A stretch of 64,000 nucleotides of DNA from Muricoccus pecuniae. Its GTDB lineage: Bacteria > Pseudomonadota > Alphaproteobacteria > Acetobacterales > Acetobacteraceae. Shown in pieces: positions 1 to 8,190 of the stretch. Both the position numbers and the translations under genes were made by a program. Location of the stretch: contig NZ_JACIJD010000006.1 of the NCBI RefSeq assembly GCF_014199205.1, forward strand, positions 62,001 through 126,000, in the 5' to 3' direction. The notes below the pieces were generated by a model. The model was given only the letters and a program-made list of their open reading frames with translations. It had not been told where the DNA came from and ran no database searches. Numbering within the stretch: position 1 is the stretch's first letter; every line of letters begins with the position of its first letter.

Positions 1-143
1 TAAGGCATTGATTTAACGCATTCTCTTGCGGAGCTTAAACAAGAAAGCGTCCACCCAATTCACCGGAATCAGTAAGAGGTGAATGGAAAGGTCGTGCTTG
101 TACGTATGCGGTTAGCTTTTCGAAGGGCGCGCGGCCAACTCGA

Positions 144-386
144 CTATCGCCGGTAGGTGCTAGCTCCCGCATCAAGGGCACGCCGTACCTCTGACGCCCG
201 CAGCCCCATGTCACCCGCCTGACGGTCTGGAACCGCGTAGGTGCTCCAAAATCCTTGGAGCACCCCAGCGTCGAACCGGATTGTCGAGCCAATACGCCGT
301 AGTCTCGGCAGTGGTCCTACCATCACTAAGGCGAATAAAATTGGGTCGCGCAACGATAGTTCCGTTGCCGCCGTCTCAAGGCTCAC
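144..386 (-). CDS. HTH-like ORF coupled to, or frameshifted from, tniQ
   Basis: An 80-codon reading frame begins with a GTG that overlaps the tniQ stop as GTGA. Its product has the look of the helix-turn-helix repeats in TniQ/TnsD C-termini: an SLETAA segment, then IRFD and a W-x-x-Y stretch, then a second helical stretch with ASEVRRALDAG. A run of four G just before the tniQ stop means that one extra base, or a -1 slip, would fuse it in frame to TniQ. It may therefore be a separate translationally coupled protein, a programmed-frameshift extension, or the detached tail of a damaged tniQ. I cannot tell which. No clear gene is seen between here and the left edge. Confidence 0.4.
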   Translation of the reverse strand: MSLETAATELSLRDPILFALVMVGPLPRLRRIGSTIRFDAGVLQGFWSTYAVPDRQAGDMGLRASEVRRALDAGASTYRR

Positions 387-1909
387 CCCACCTCACACGA
401 CGCTGTTCCGCGAAGCAGATAATAAGCCTGCGTGGCATCAAAGACAAAGCGGCGAAGATCGTTTCGAGAGCGATCAACTGTGTAGCCACGAACCCGTCCC
501 TCAACCAACCCGCTAATGATGTCAGCGAAGGATAGTGGTGGCACCCGCCCATTGGAGCAATGCCGATAAAGCGCATCGAAGTCGAGCGCATGTGGTGGGC
601 GGATTGAGGTCGCCTGGGATGCGATTTCCCAGAACAATCCTTCGACTTCAGCCCGGTCGACCGCTTTCCAACGGGAGGCCAGCGGGTTGTAGTCGTACAC
701 GGTCAGGAAGCCGTAAGCTGCCAAGCCATCCACCTTGCTTCCTCGTACGCCACGTAGTCCGAGCATCCGGTTGGCCTCAGCGGCGCCAATAAGGCGGGGA
801 AGGAGTCTGGCCAGCGCTTCCACGTCGGACCGTCGCAACAGATAACCGGTGGCCCGGAGTTGCTCAATCCGCGGCAGCCCCCGCCACAAGGCGCTCCGCC
901 GCAAACGGCGCCATTGTCTCGTTGAAAGGGACAGCATCTTCTGGGCCTCGCTCGCGGTTACGAAATCCGCGAGGGTCTCAGCGACGCAGAGGAATGAAGG
1001 CAAGATTTGTGATGGAACCCCATCAACATTGAGGAGATGGTCGCGGTACGCGGCTCGCAGCCAAGGTCCGTAAGCGGCCTTGCCGCACTTGGCGATGAAC
1101 CGATGAAGGTAGCCGTACTGCCTCTGGAAGCCGCGTCGCTCTCCCCTCACTCGCCTCAACCTGATGGCGAGATCGCTGAAGCTTGCTGGCCAGCCGACCG
1201 CTACGCGCACCCCGGCGTCGAGCACCATCGGGTCCAGGCTCATGCTCTTGCCCCGTAGCCCGTGAGGGTTCCCCTGCGCGAGCACGATGTCCGTGCGGCC
1301 TAGGAAGCACAAAAGTTCCACCAAATCCTTCAGCGGCAGCGACCGGAACGGCTCTGGCAGCGGGGAGCCGTGATCGCGAATTCCGAGCCGGTCGTAGACG
1401 GCAGCCGCACCGAGGCAGCCATGACTGACCGGCCGGACATCGACCGTTCGCAAGTCCTGCCCACAAGCACAGGACGTGATCGACAGACGGCGCCACCGGA
1501 GGAACGTCTTGCAGCCCGGGCAGCGGTCAATCAAAGGCTTACCATGTCGTGGGCATAGACTTGGAATAAGCAGGTCCCAAACCCGACGGTGATAGGGCTC
1601 CTCTCTGAGGCAATCCGGGCAAAGCCGCATGTGTTGCTTGACCACCATGGCCGCCGGGACGCGTTCACCGAGAACCCAGGTCTGCCCGGACACCTCGAAG
1701 CCCATCCGTTCGAGCACCCCTGGGTCCAGGTCCAGGAGCCCGGCGGCAGCCGCAGGCGATGCACTTAGGGCCGCCCTGCCCTCCTCCGGTAGGTCAAGCC
1801 ACCAGAGCATCTGGGTAACCGTGCAAAGGTTCGCCTGAGCAAGCCTAGCAATCAGCCCAAGGGCGCTCTCATCGGCATGTGGTTGCACGAGCAAGGGCTG
1901 TGCCTTCAC
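383..1909 (-). CDS. tniQ: TniQ/TnsD-family transposon target-selection protein
   Basis: This is the last main gene of the Tn7-like operon. TniQ/TnsD proteins bind the target DNA, or a targeting complex, and recruit the TnsC-type ATPase. The start is taken as the GTG whose last bases overlap the tniB stop (GTGA). The first residues carry the family signature of a P-x-x-x-E-S-x-x-x-x-x-x-x-R-L stretch. A zinc-finger block follows near residues 95-145, with CPDC, a C-x-x-H pair, CPGC and a C-A-C, as expected. The C-terminal half holds repeated helix-turn-helix-like segments that probably read the target site. At about 508 residues it is longer than the short TniQ of type I-F CRISPR transposons and closer to a TnsD-like reader. 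Its 3' end may be frameshifted. Confidence 0.9.
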   Translation of the reverse strand: MKAQPLLVQPHADESALGLIARLAQANLCTVTQMLWWLDLPEEGRAALSASPAAAAGLLDLDPGVLERMGFEVSGQTWVLGERVPAAMVVKQHMRLCPDCLREEPYHRRVWDLLIPSLCPRHGKPLIDRCPGCKTFLRWRRLSITSCACGQDLRTVDVRPVSHGCLGAAAVYDRLGIRDHGSPLPEPFRSLPLKDLVELLCFLGRTDIVLAQGNPHGLRGKSMSLDPMVLDAGVRVAVGWPASFSDLAIRLRRVRGERRGFQRQYGYLHRFIAKCGKAAYGPWLRAAYRDHLLNVDGVPSQILPSFLCVAETLADFVTASEAQKMLSLSTRQWRRLRRSALWRGLPRIEQLRATGYLLRRSDVEALARLLPRLIGAAEANRMLGLRGVRGSKVDGLAAYGFLTVYDYNPLASRWKAVDRAEVEGLFWEIASQATSIRPPHALDFDALYRHCSNGRVPPLSFADIISGLVEGRVRGYTVDRSRNDLRRFVFDATQAYYLLRGTASCEVG

Positions 1910-2880
1910 GGCTTTACCCTCTTGCGAAGCCTGGTCACACGGGACGTGTCCGGCTCGGTAAGTGGCGGAAGCCGGGGCACCGAGAAGGCGTTGAACCACC
2001 CGGGATCGGGCTGAGCGAGGGCGGCGTGCGCCAGGGCCAGCAAATGGGTATCAATCCTGTCGGCACCACGCCGGGTGCCAAGCTCGATGGTTTTCAGAAA
2101 CAGCTTAAATAGCTGCCGGAAGATGCCTCCGGTCGCTCTCTCAAACCTCTCCAGAATGCCGTCGTCTAGGAGGTCCCCACGCTTCGGGAAGTCCGACGCC
2201 CGCTCGAAAGACTCGACGACCACGCGCAGTCGGCCCCAGCCGTCCGCCTCGGTCCAGACGAGCGGCGTCAGTACGGAGTCGCCGTACCGACGGTCCTCGA
2301 GTTGAACGTTCCCGAAAATCCTTCGAGCAGCTTCAGTGCCGTTGAAGACGACCGGGACCTTAGCTTCGTCAAGGATGTGAGCCTTGATAAAGTCGGCGAA
2401 CCAGTACGATGCACCGGCTGTCTCAGCCTTCTTATCGAAGACCTGCTGCACCTCCTCCATCAGGATAATCTTCGTGCGGCGCAGTTGAAGAAAATGCTGC
2501 ACCCGCGCAATCATCGTTCCCACGTCATGGCGATCTGACAAATCCTCGGTGCCGAGCGCCTTCAGAAAGGTTCCCAGCATGCGCTTGTTGGTGAACGGGG
2601 TGGGTACCTTCATCAGCACGGCGGGCCTTGCGCCGGTTTGGGGGTCCGGTAGTGCCCACGCTTGCCGCATGATTTCGGTGAACACCTGCGTCTTGCCGAC
2701 GCCAGGTGGGCCGGACAGCAATTGGCAGAGGGCGTCGCCGTTCGGCAGGTAGCCGTTATCGCGAAGGTCCTCGATGTTAAGGATCGCGGTTTTGAATTCG
2801 TCTGAGCGGAAGAAGACGCGTTTGAGGCGCGCGATCCGTCGCGCCTCTTCGGCACGACACTGCCCGCGGTCGTCAGTCAT
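1906..2880 (-). CDS. tniB: TniB/TnsC-family AAA+ transposition regulator
   Basis: An AAA+ ATPase that in Tn7-like and Tn5053-like elements links target selection by TniQ to the DDE transposase. Walker A (GPPGVGKT) is at about residues 57-64. The Walker B stretch (IILMEEV) has two glutamates in place of D-E. A long helical C-terminus follows. I chose the ATG of MTDDRG, which overlaps the end of the upstream transposase gene by 8 bases; an upstream in-frame start at 2904 is less likely because it would deepen the overlap. It is read in one operon with tnsB and tniQ. At 324 residues it is of the usual size for TniB. Confidence 0.92.
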   Translation of the reverse strand: MTDDRGQCRAEEARRIARLKRVFFRSDEFKTAILNIEDLRDNGYLPNGDALCQLLSGPPGVGKTQVFTEIMRQAWALPDPQTGARPAVLMKVPTPFTNKRMLGTFLKALGTEDLSDRHDVGTMIARVQHFLQLRRTKIILMEEVQQVFDKKAETAGASYWFADFIKAHILDEAKVPVVFNGTEAARRIFGNVQLEDRRYGDSVLTPLVWTEADGWGRLRVVVESFERASDFPKRGDLLDDGILERFERATGGIFRQLFKLFLKTIELGTRRGADRIDTHLLALAHAALAQPDPGWFNAFSVPRLPPLTEPDTSRVTRLRKRVKP

Positions 2881-4993
2881 CGAGCCCCTCCACCTCGATA
2901 CCACTTTTCCGAGCGCGGTCAGGCAGGCTCTCCTCCGGCTGCGACGCCAGGGTGGGCCTGTCCGCTGAAGGCTTCACCTCAAGCTTCTTCTCCTCTGAGG
3001 GCAGCCCATCGTCCTGCTGCGCCCCGCGGGCACCATCTTGGTCCGCATCCGGTTGCAGAAGGTCAACGACGGACCGGCCGTCCCCTTCGTACTCGAGTTC
3101 GACGGCGCGATGGACCTTCCACCAGGAACCCTTGGAGCCGAGACCGTTGAGGCGCGCCGCCTTCATGCGACCGCTGGCGTGCGGGTTACCCAGGATTTCG
3201 TCCATTGAGCGCTGAAGAGCATCGCGCGCCACGCAGAGATCCTTCACGGAGACATACTTGCGCATGCGCTCGAGAGCTAACCGGCGAATCAACCTGTGCT
3301 GTGCAAGCGTAAGCCCCCGGGTGTACTCGGGCTCTTGGGATTGGAGTTTCTCGTAGCGGCCGGTGGCCGGGTCGAGGACCCAAATGAACTCCAGGTCCGT
3401 CGGATCCATACGGATCTTGAGTGTCATCTTTCTCGGTGACCCGGGTCGGGTTCTGATGAGTTCAAGGATGCGGTGATCATGCCGATCGTTGTAGTGCAGC
3501 CCTAGTAGTTCAATTCCCTTGTTTGAGGGCACGCGCCAGAAGACATAGGCGAGCAGCGCGTCCAGGGAGGCAATATCGAGCGGGGCGCGGACTTCCCACT
3601 CCGCGGTATGCTCACGCCAAAGCCGGTCGGGTACATCGTTGATGCCCCTGTGGTGGCTTCGGTTATAGACCGTCACAACGTAGCGGTGTGCGAGCTCGTC
3701 GACATCTTCCAAAGTCGCACAAGCCATCCGCTCAGCCGCATAGTCGCCCCGGTCATCAGGGCTGTTGCCGGTCGCACCCGGGATCCGGCGAATGAAACCA
3801 GTTTCCAAGGTTCCGAACCAGCGCTCGATAACCGCCTTCCACTCGGGCGTGTCCGGTTTCGTCCAGAACAGGGTGAAACCAAGTTCCGCGGCGGCCTCTT
3901 TGAGGAAGTCGGCCTTGTTCTCGAAGGCGTTGTCGAGGACCACCATGACCGGAACGCCCCAGCATGGCCAATCGGCGCCGAGTTGCGGCCACTTTGACGA
4001 GACGTAGAGCTTAGGTGCGATCGCATTTCTGAGGCAGCCCGCGATCGTTAGGGATGATGGCGGCTCAAGGTGAACATGGAAGCCAACGATGCAGCGCGTG
4101 CAGCGGTCGACGGCAACGGTGATCCAAGGACGACCGAGGGGAGCGCCCGTCCGCCCATCAATGATGATCAAGTCGATGCGGTGCGCGTCGACCTCGTAGA
4201 CCTCACCGGGCCTAGCAGGAACGGGAGCCACCCCGCTGGCACCGAACGCGAGGTCGGCCGCCCGTTTGCCATGTCTCGCCTTGAGCACGGCATAAGGCGA
4301 GAGCTTCCTAACCCAGCGGCGGACGGTCTCTTGGCAGGGAGCTTGGTTGTCCGGAATGCCTCGCCGCCTGCACTCTCCAACGACAGCGTCATGGACTGTA
4401 GCCACGAAGTGCCGTTGGGGAGTCAAATAGCAAAATAAAATCTTGTCTCGGACAATATCAGCAACGACCGCTTCAAGCCGGGCCTTTTTATTTCCTCGGT
4501 TATGCTCCGCAAAGACAAGATAGCGAATATCTTTGCCTCCGGTGAGGGTCCAGATGAGTTTCCAGTAATAAGCGGTAGATTGTCCTGGCACAGGTTCGCG
4601 GAAGCCTTCTCCTTTCTCCTGAGCCTCTGCACGTCGCCTCAGATGAACAGCCTTGATGACATCCCGCGCTTTGTGCGGGCAACCCAGCCTGGTATTCTCT
4701 TGTAGCGCGGCAGCGTAATCCCGCCGCATCCACGCCTGTTGTTTGATCTGCTCGGGCATGGAGGAAAACTCCATACGCAAGAGATGGTGGCGGGAGACCG
4801 GAATCGCAGAATGCGGCGGAAAGGAAAGCTCGCCACTCGTCAACTTCAAGGTAAGATCGCGGTCCTCGTACCAGACCTCCGCGCCGTCGCTCTTCCTAGT
4901 GAACTTCTTGCGGCCAGGTTCGCGCCTAACGAATTCGTAACAGTCAGCGCCGATTTGGACACGATCCCCGAAGGAGAGGCGAAAACCCGTCAT
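2873..4993 (-). CDS. tnsB: TnsB/TniA-family DDE transposase
   Basis: The strand-transfer transposase of the element, with an RNase H-fold (rve) core. The three catalytic acids are all visible: D269 in YEVDAHR, D354 in VVLDNAF and E390 in AVIERWFG, with the usual 35-residue spacing between the second and third. DNA-binding N-terminal domains precede the core and a Mu-type C-terminal region follows, ending in an acidic tail that probably contacts TniB. The start ATG overlaps the stop of the TnsA-like gene (ATGA), so the two are translationally coupled. At 706 residues it matches TnsB/TniA. Nothing in it suggests inactivation. Confidence 0.95.
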   Translation of the reverse strand: MTGFRLSFGDRVQIGADCYEFVRREPGRKKFTRKSDGAEVWYEDRDLTLKLTSGELSFPPHSAIPVSRHHLLRMEFSSMPEQIKQQAWMRRDYAAALQENTRLGCPHKARDVIKAVHLRRRAEAQEKGEGFREPVPGQSTAYYWKLIWTLTGGKDIRYLVFAEHNRGNKKARLEAVVADIVRDKILFCYLTPQRHFVATVHDAVVGECRRRGIPDNQAPCQETVRRWVRKLSPYAVLKARHGKRAADLAFGASGVAPVPARPGEVYEVDAHRIDLIIIDGRTGAPLGRPWITVAVDRCTRCIVGFHVHLEPPSSLTIAGCLRNAIAPKLYVSSKWPQLGADWPCWGVPVMVVLDNAFENKADFLKEAAAELGFTLFWTKPDTPEWKAVIERWFGTLETGFIRRIPGATGNSPDDRGDYAAERMACATLEDVDELAHRYVVTVYNRSHHRGINDVPDRLWREHTAEWEVRAPLDIASLDALLAYVFWRVPSNKGIELLGLHYNDRHDHRILELIRTRPGSPRKMTLKIRMDPTDLEFIWVLDPATGRYEKLQSQEPEYTRGLTLAQHRLIRRLALERMRKYVSVKDLCVARDALQRSMDEILGNPHASGRMKAARLNGLGSKGSWWKVHRAVELEYEGDGRSVVDLLQPDADQDGARGAQQDDGLPSEEKKLEVKPSADRPTLASQPEESLPDRARKSGIEVEGLDD

Positions 4994-5655
4994 GCTTCGC
5001 CTCCCCGGCGTGTTACTGCCACCTCGGTCGCCGAGGTGATCGGGCCACAGCCCAAGCGCTCGAGCTCCCCTTGTGCCACGAGCCCTAACAAGCTTTCCCG
5101 GCCAACTCCCGAAGACCGTTCCAAATTATCGAGACGCGCCGGTCCACCTCGGAGCAGGTCGCTCACCTTGAGTTTGGCTGCGTCATCGAGCGCCAGATGA
5201 AGATTTCCAAGCAATAGCACCGCATCGCTGGCCCGCGGCTTCGAGCGGACAGCGGCGAACGGGATTTCTACCAGCGGCGCTTCTGAATAGTTGCAATGAG
5301 TTCTGGCAAGGTCAGCAACGCGCTTCTGGCGGTCCGAGCGTGGGAAGCCCAGGGGAGATAACTCCACCGTTGCTCGGAAGCCTTCCGCAGTCACTGCCAA
5401 GCTGGGAACGAAAGCCAGCCACTCCGGGCCGTCGGCCAGCATGATGAGTTCGGGATGTACGGCGAAGGACTTCACCTCCGGCGCTGTCTCAAGGAGCGCC
5501 ATGAGCCTGAATTCATCCATTGTCCAAAAGGGCAGTTGACCGCATTTGCGGCTCGAAAACAGGCCTCGCGGGTTGTCCCGCGGCTTCTCGGCGTAGGAAG
5601 GCGCACAGAGCCACCCTGGCCTCCGCTGCCTGTTGAATGCACCTGACGATGGCAT
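4990..5655 (-). CDS. TnsA-like protein with altered catalytic residues
   Basis: First gene of the transposition operon, in the tnsA position. TnsA is the restriction-endonuclease-like subunit that cuts the 5' strands at transposon ends. The N-terminal GLFSSRK stretch, the MDEFRLMALLE helix and the V-K-S-F-x-x-H-P-E turn follow the TnsA N-terminal pattern. E48 is retained. Where active TnsA has a P-D and then an E/Q-x-K, this protein shows FVPS (S85) and VELS (97-100). The metal-binding aspartate and the lysine therefore seem lost, which would predict loss of 5'-strand cutting and cointegrate products. The alignment is by eye. At 221 residues it is shorter than Tn7 TnsA (273). The upstream start is uncertain, but the GLFSSRK motif requires one near here. 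Confidence 0.7.
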   Translation of the reverse strand: MPSSGAFNRQRRPGWLCAPSYAEKPRDNPRGLFSSRKCGQLPFWTMDEFRLMALLETAPEVKSFAVHPELIMLADGPEWLAFVPSLAVTAEGFRATVELSPLGFPRSDRQKRVADLARTHCNYSEAPLVEIPFAAVRSKPRASDAVLLLGNLHLALDDAAKLKVSDLLRGGPARLDNLERSSGVGRESLLGLVAQGELERLGCGPITSATEVAVTRRGGEA

Positions 5656-5784
5656 AGGAATCCTGCTCCGCCCGCTTGTGGTGGAAATTGATTGCTTGAT
5701 GCTGGATAATGCTGCGAGGCTTCCGTGCGTCGAATTTCCCAGGCAACCCAGTCATCGGATCCGCAAGGGATCGCGGCAGCCCGA

Positions 5785-5822
5785 TTAAGTCAAATATTAT
5801 CTATGGGTGACTTTTGACAACA
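5785..5822. repeat. Candidate right end of the Tn7-like element
   Basis: Read toward the operon, this AT-rich stretch upstream of the TnsA-like gene starts TGTTGTCAAAAGTCACCC and then carries a second TTTGAC-type copy, giving two related GTCAAA/TTTGAC boxes about 20 bases apart. Tn7-like ends begin with TGT, carry short repeated TnsB sites, and lie beside tnsA. A 5-base duplication would be TAACA at 5823-5827. The matching left end would be outside the window, so this is a proposal. The same AT-rich bases may serve as the operon promoter. Confidence 0.3.
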
Positions 5823-5919
5823 TAACAAAGGATTATATAAGGAGTTTGAAGCATTGCTGATGCCCGCCTGAAGGTTTCTAAGGTCTTCCAGCGTGGTTCT
5901 CACCGTTTTAGATCACGGA

Positions 5920-7563
5920 TTAGTGATGAGTGCTGGGCCGGTCCCGGGCCGTGACCACACCATTCACGAGCTTTGCGAGGTGCCGTAAGGATCCACCGCG
6001 CCAAACGCTCGCCACGGCAGCGAACTCCACCACGTCCAGCGGCGACGCCCATCGAGGGTCGAGACCACGTTCGACTGCTGAAGCGACAAGAAGGCGGTGT
6101 GCCAATGCGCTGAGATGTTCCGCGCCAGGGTTCGGAAATCGCAGGATTCTGAACCGGTCCCGCAGCGGCGCCGGAACCCCATCCAGGTCGTTGGCCGTCG
6201 CCAGCCAGACCACATTCTCCATGTTGACCGGCGCCTCGAGGTAGGGGTCGCGCCAGCACCGCGCTGTCCGCTTTTCAAGCATCGCTAGTAAGGCGTCGGG
6301 CAGACTACCGTTGGTCCGCGAGGTTCCTGCCTTCTCGATTTCGTCCAGGATGACGACTGGACTGGCGTGCCGGTGATTCCTCATCATCCCGGTCGGCAGC
6401 GCCGGGCCGCCGGTATTCCACCGTCGTGCCGTCCCCGCGAGAGCGGCATCCGACACGCCACCGCAGCCGTAGACCTCCATCGGCAGATCCAAGAGTTCCG
6501 CAAGCCGCATGGCGAAGGTTGTCTTGCCGCAGCCAGGTGGTCCGACCAGCAGCACCGGCCTGAAGGCGACGTGTGACCGGCCGACGAGGTCCTGGAGGAT
6601 GGCGTCACAGACCTCCGCCGCGTGCGGGAACTCGTGCAGGAGAGCCTCCCGAAGACCCGCCGAGTCAGGCACTGGCTCCAGCGGAAGCGGCAGGTTCAGC
6701 AGATCTCTGAACTCCAGCAGCACTCGCTGGCCCGCCGGGGTCTGCGTGTTGCCGACCTCGGTGAACACCACGGCCGCGAGTGCGCCGGTTTCGGCATCTA
6801 CTTCGGCATGCGGCTCGCCGTCTTCCTCCGGCTCGTCCTCCACCGGCATGAAAGGACGGATCATGCTCGGCGCTCGCCTGCGACGGTGAGGATCGGCCTC
6901 TTGGTGGCCATCTTTTTGTAGCAGCGCTTCCCTGTTGGTCAGCATCTTGAGGAGCATCTGCTCGCCCGGGCCGTCGGGATCCAAAGCGGATGCCAGGAAC
7001 CCCGCGGCACCCTCGCGGGACCACCGCTCGGGCAACGTCGTTTGGCCGTTGGCCGCCAGCAGCCAAGCAATGGCGGCCGTGGCATAGCCAACGGCATCCT
7101 CCTTGCCGATGCCGGGCGAGTAGGCGAGCGCCACCGCATGGGCGGCGACCTTGTGAACCGATGCGTGCACGCCGGTCAGGGCAGCGTAGAGGTGGCACCG
7201 CACTCCCACCTCCATCGCCGCCAGCCTTGCCTGCGGGCTGTCGCGCTGAAGGTCCTCAAAAGCCTTGGCGGCGATGAGATAGTCCTGGGGCTCCGGGAGG
7301 TGAGTGAGCTCGCTCAGGGCGAAGAGCAGCGGGTGAGCGGGCGGGTCGTTGCCGTCCAAGCGGTCGAGCGCCTTCGCTGCGAACTGCGCCGCGTCGGAAC
7401 GGACGTCCTCCTTGAACAGCGCGCAGCCGCGAAGGAGGTCGTTCAGCATGGGCAGGTGGCGTCCCTCCGCCGCGGCCTTGGAGAGCGTGTCCAGCCGCTG
7501 CATGGGGCCAAGGGCGGCACGCACCACCGGGCGGCCAGGAGAGCTATCGTCGGCGTGGCTCAT
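5920..7563 (-). CDS. Lon-type AAA+ ATPase lacking a protease domain
   Basis: A 547-residue protein. About 270 residues of helical, alanine/leucine-rich sequence are followed by a short acidic linker and then an AAA+ core closest to that of Lon. Walker A (GPPGCGKTT) is at 341-349, with a GGVSD-x-x-LAG stretch like Lon pore-loop sequence. Walker B (VVILDEIEK) is near 401-409. Sensor 1 is in WLATANDLDGVPAPLRDRF with the arginine-finger region. It ends just after the small lid domain, so Lon's C-terminal Ser-Lys protease domain is absent. It may be an unfoldase or remodeller working with a separate effector. A GAGG ribosome site lies about 7 bases before the ATG. The gene stands alone, with a strong hairpin about 110 bases upstream. 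Confidence 0.85.
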   Translation of the reverse strand: MSHADDSSPGRPVVRAALGPMQRLDTLSKAAAEGRHLPMLNDLLRGCALFKEDVRSDAAQFAAKALDRLDGNDPPAHPLLFALSELTHLPEPQDYLIAAKAFEDLQRDSPQARLAAMEVGVRCHLYAALTGVHASVHKVAAHAVALAYSPGIGKEDAVGYATAAIAWLLAANGQTTLPERWSREGAAGFLASALDPDGPGEQMLLKMLTNREALLQKDGHQEADPHRRRRAPSMIRPFMPVEDEPEEDGEPHAEVDAETGALAAVVFTEVGNTQTPAGQRVLLEFRDLLNLPLPLEPVPDSAGLREALLHEFPHAAEVCDAILQDLVGRSHVAFRPVLLVGPPGCGKTTFAMRLAELLDLPMEVYGCGGVSDAALAGTARRWNTGGPALPTGMMRNHRHASPVVILDEIEKAGTSRTNGSLPDALLAMLEKRTARCWRDPYLEAPVNMENVVWLATANDLDGVPAPLRDRFRILRFPNPGAEHLSALAHRLLVASAVERGLDPRWASPLDVVEFAAVASVWRGGSLRHLAKLVNGVVTARDRPSTHH

Positions 7564-7674
7564 CGGCCCGCCTCGCGCGCCAGGCTGCTCGCCAGGCGCA
7601 TGGACGCGCCGCCGTCATCGCGGCGGCCACAGAGAGTGTTCATGAGGGTGCGACCCTGCGTTCGAGTGGATTTA

Positions 7675-7707
7675 CCCACCTCCCGCCCCAGGGGGGCGGG
7701 AGGTGGG
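7675..7707. promoter_or_regulatory. 15-bp perfect GC hairpin upstream of the Lon-like gene
   Basis: CCCACCTCCCGCCCC at 7675-7689 pairs perfectly with 7693-7707 across an AGG loop. On the minus strand it would sit in the leader or promoter region of the Lon-like ATPase. No T-tract follows on either strand, so it is not a typical intrinsic terminator. It could be an operator, an RNA leader structure or the end of an unseen transcript. Confidence 0.6.
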
Positions 7708-7734
7708 GGGAACGGAAGAGCCAGGCCTCTAGCT

Positions 7735-7754
7735 GTCAGCGGTGGTCCGCTGAC
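7735..7754. promoter_or_regulatory. Second inverted repeat in the divergent region
   Basis: GTCAGCGG and CCGCTGAC form a perfect 8-bp palindrome around TGGT. The size and symmetry fit a dimeric repressor operator, possibly for the neighbouring MbcA/ParS-like DNA-binding protein. It could also be a small RNA hairpin. Confidence 0.4.
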
Positions 7755-8190
7755 GGTCTCAGGCCTGCGCCATCCGCCCTGTCCGTATTCGCAGGGTCTC
7801 GGTGAGGACGATCGCCCGCAGCGCTCCGACGAGGGCTGTTGCAGCGGCTCTGGAAGCCGAGATGGCGGGGCGATCCGTCATAGAGGAGAACGTATGCAGA
7901 ACAGTGTAGGGTCGTCAACGACGAAATGCGATTCGCGAAGACCGCCGTTGAGGTGAGGAGGTGGGCAGGCTCACCGGAAAGTCCGGAACCTTCGCAGGCT
8001 CGTTGCAGGGCGCGAAATGTAAGCGATATGCCGGGTGACTTCAGCGCGATTTGTAGGGGAAATGGCCAAAACAGGACGGCTAGTCAGAGGCTTGCAGAAG
8101 CTGAATCGCGCGGGCGCGTGAAGGGAAAGAATCTAGCGATCACGGCCGCGCTGGCCGACAATGGCGCGTCGCCCGTCAGGGATCTGCACA

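Larger units (their letters stand above)
7564..8190. other. Divergent intergenic region with hairpins
   Basis: This stretch separates the minus-strand Lon-like gene from the plus-strand MbcA/ParS-like gene and should hold promoters for both. Two strong inverted repeats are listed separately. A plus-strand reading frame running to 8222 (perhaps starting at 8028) encodes a peptide containing KGKNLAIT, but it overlaps the next gene and has no clear ribosome site. I see no convincing protein gene here. Confidence 0.4.

Noticed and set aside
35-292. 85-codon minus-strand ORF at the left edge
   Set aside because: It overlaps the TniQ-like HTH frame out of phase and its sequence resembles no protein.
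5513-5755. 80-codon minus-strand ORF upstream of the TnsA-like gene
   Set aside because: It overlaps the TnsA-like coding start in another frame and shows no TnsA features; it is probably leader sequence.
5815-5840. TTGACA...TATAAG promoter-like pair on the plus strand
   Set aside because: No plus-strand gene follows for over 2 kb, so the match is probably an accident of the AT-rich transposon end.
1-6000. CRISPR array or cas genes linked to the Tn7-like operon
   Set aside because: No regularly spaced repeats or Cas-like proteins occur in the window; they would have to be to the left.
7042-7956. 304-codon plus-strand ORF
   Set aside because: It is the antisense of the Lon-like gene with high-GC shadow composition.
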